A DNA stretch of 5,117 bases from Paracoccaceae bacterium (lineage in GTDB: Bacteria > Pseudomonadota > Alphaproteobacteria > Rhodobacterales > Rhodobacteraceae): assembly GCA_006227805.1 (NCBI GenBank), contig SBFT01000333.1, positions 1-5,117 on the forward strand. The letters are read 5' to 3'. The translations under genes and the position numbers were made by a program. Numbering within the stretch: position 1 is the first letter of the stretch; each line of letters starts with the position of its first letter. The notes beneath the pieces were generated by a model, which was not told the DNA's origin, made no database searches, and saw only the letters and a program-made list of their open reading frames with translations. Below, piece by piece: positions 4,988 to 5,117 of the stretch.

Positions 4988-5117
4988 TCACTCGACGGCG
5001 CGGATCAGCTTGCGTTCCAGCACCCTCAGCACCGACTTCAGGTCATGCCCGCGCTTGAGGATGCGCCCGTCCATGCCGACCACCGCATACATCCCCTGCC
5101 GCCCGCGCAGCCTGGGG
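4988..5117 (-). CDS. DUF2794-like protein, C-terminal fragment
   Basis: A minus-strand frame runs from the window edge to a TGA at 4990-4988. It gives 42 residues with no start codon in view, because the beginning lies beyond base 5117. The fragment includes GRQGMYAVVGMDGRILKRGHDL and ends ERKLIRAVE. The pattern RxQGxYxVV-x-GxILKRGHDLxxVLRVLxRKL matches, from memory, the C-terminus of DUF2794, a family of about 110-120 residues restricted to Alphaproteobacteria and of unknown function. The window would then hold a little over a third of the protein. It is convergent with the NlpC/P60 gene across a 42-base gap. That it is coding is well supported by its composition and by the conserved-looking Gly and basic residues; the family name is moderately sure. 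Confidence 0.65.
   Translation of the reverse strand, partial: PRLRGRQGMYAVVGMDGRILKRGHDLKSVLRVLERKLIRAVE

Noticed and set aside
1..5117. CRISPR array, insertion sequence, tRNA/rRNA gene, prophage, toxin-antitoxin or defence island
   Set aside because: No regularly spaced repeats, transposase, terminal inverted repeats, RNA-gene signature or recognisable defence protein was seen on either strand.

Overview
The window looks like an ordinary chromosomal segment of a high-GC alphaproteobacterium, most likely a member of the Rhodobacteraceae close to Paracoccus or Rhodobacter. This rests on GC-rich third positions, the protein family members present (an Asd of the Rhodobacterales kind, a DUF2794-like protein), and the style of the 3' hairpins. 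I see no mobile element, CRISPR array, tRNA or rRNA, and no sign of recent transfer.

Layout, left to right. (1) 1-879, plus: the 3' six-sevenths of asd, aspartate-semialdehyde dehydrogenase, cut by the window edge. (2) 880-1176: a 297-base gap with an intrinsic terminator for asd, several further hairpins including two mutually exclusive ones, and presumably the promoter of the next gene. (3) 1177-1512, plus: a small unrecognised protein. (4) 1550-2200, minus: a beta-class carbonic anhydrase with all zinc-site residues, convergent with the previous gene across a 37-base gap. (5) 2201-2354: a divergent intergenic region with an AT-rich island, a direct repeat at one-helical-turn spacing, and an 8-bp inverted repeat. 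(6) 2355-2738, plus: a small helical protein that reads like an HPt (histidine phosphotransfer) domain with Arg where the phosphorylated His should be. (7) 2808-4187, plus: an M17 leucyl aminopeptidase with a complete active site. (8) 4184-4945, plus: an NlpC/P60 cysteine peptidase with two SH3b-like domains, overlapping the aminopeptidase by the four bases ATGA. (9) 4988-5117, minus: the C-terminal end of a DUF2794-like protein, convergent with gene 8.

The most coherent functional unit is the pair of genes 7 and 8. The NlpC/P60 protein has no signal peptide and carries the Cys/His/His triad and the Asp-Ser pair of YkfC-type gamma-D-glutamyl-diamino-acid peptidases. It is therefore probably a cytoplasmic enzyme that cuts recycled murein peptides, translationally coupled to an aminopeptidase. 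The HPt-like gene lies 69 bases upstream and may be cotranscribed. I found no convincing new system. The best leads are the HPt-like protein lacking its histidine, the paired repeats in front of the carbonic anhydrase, and the alternative hairpins downstream of asd.
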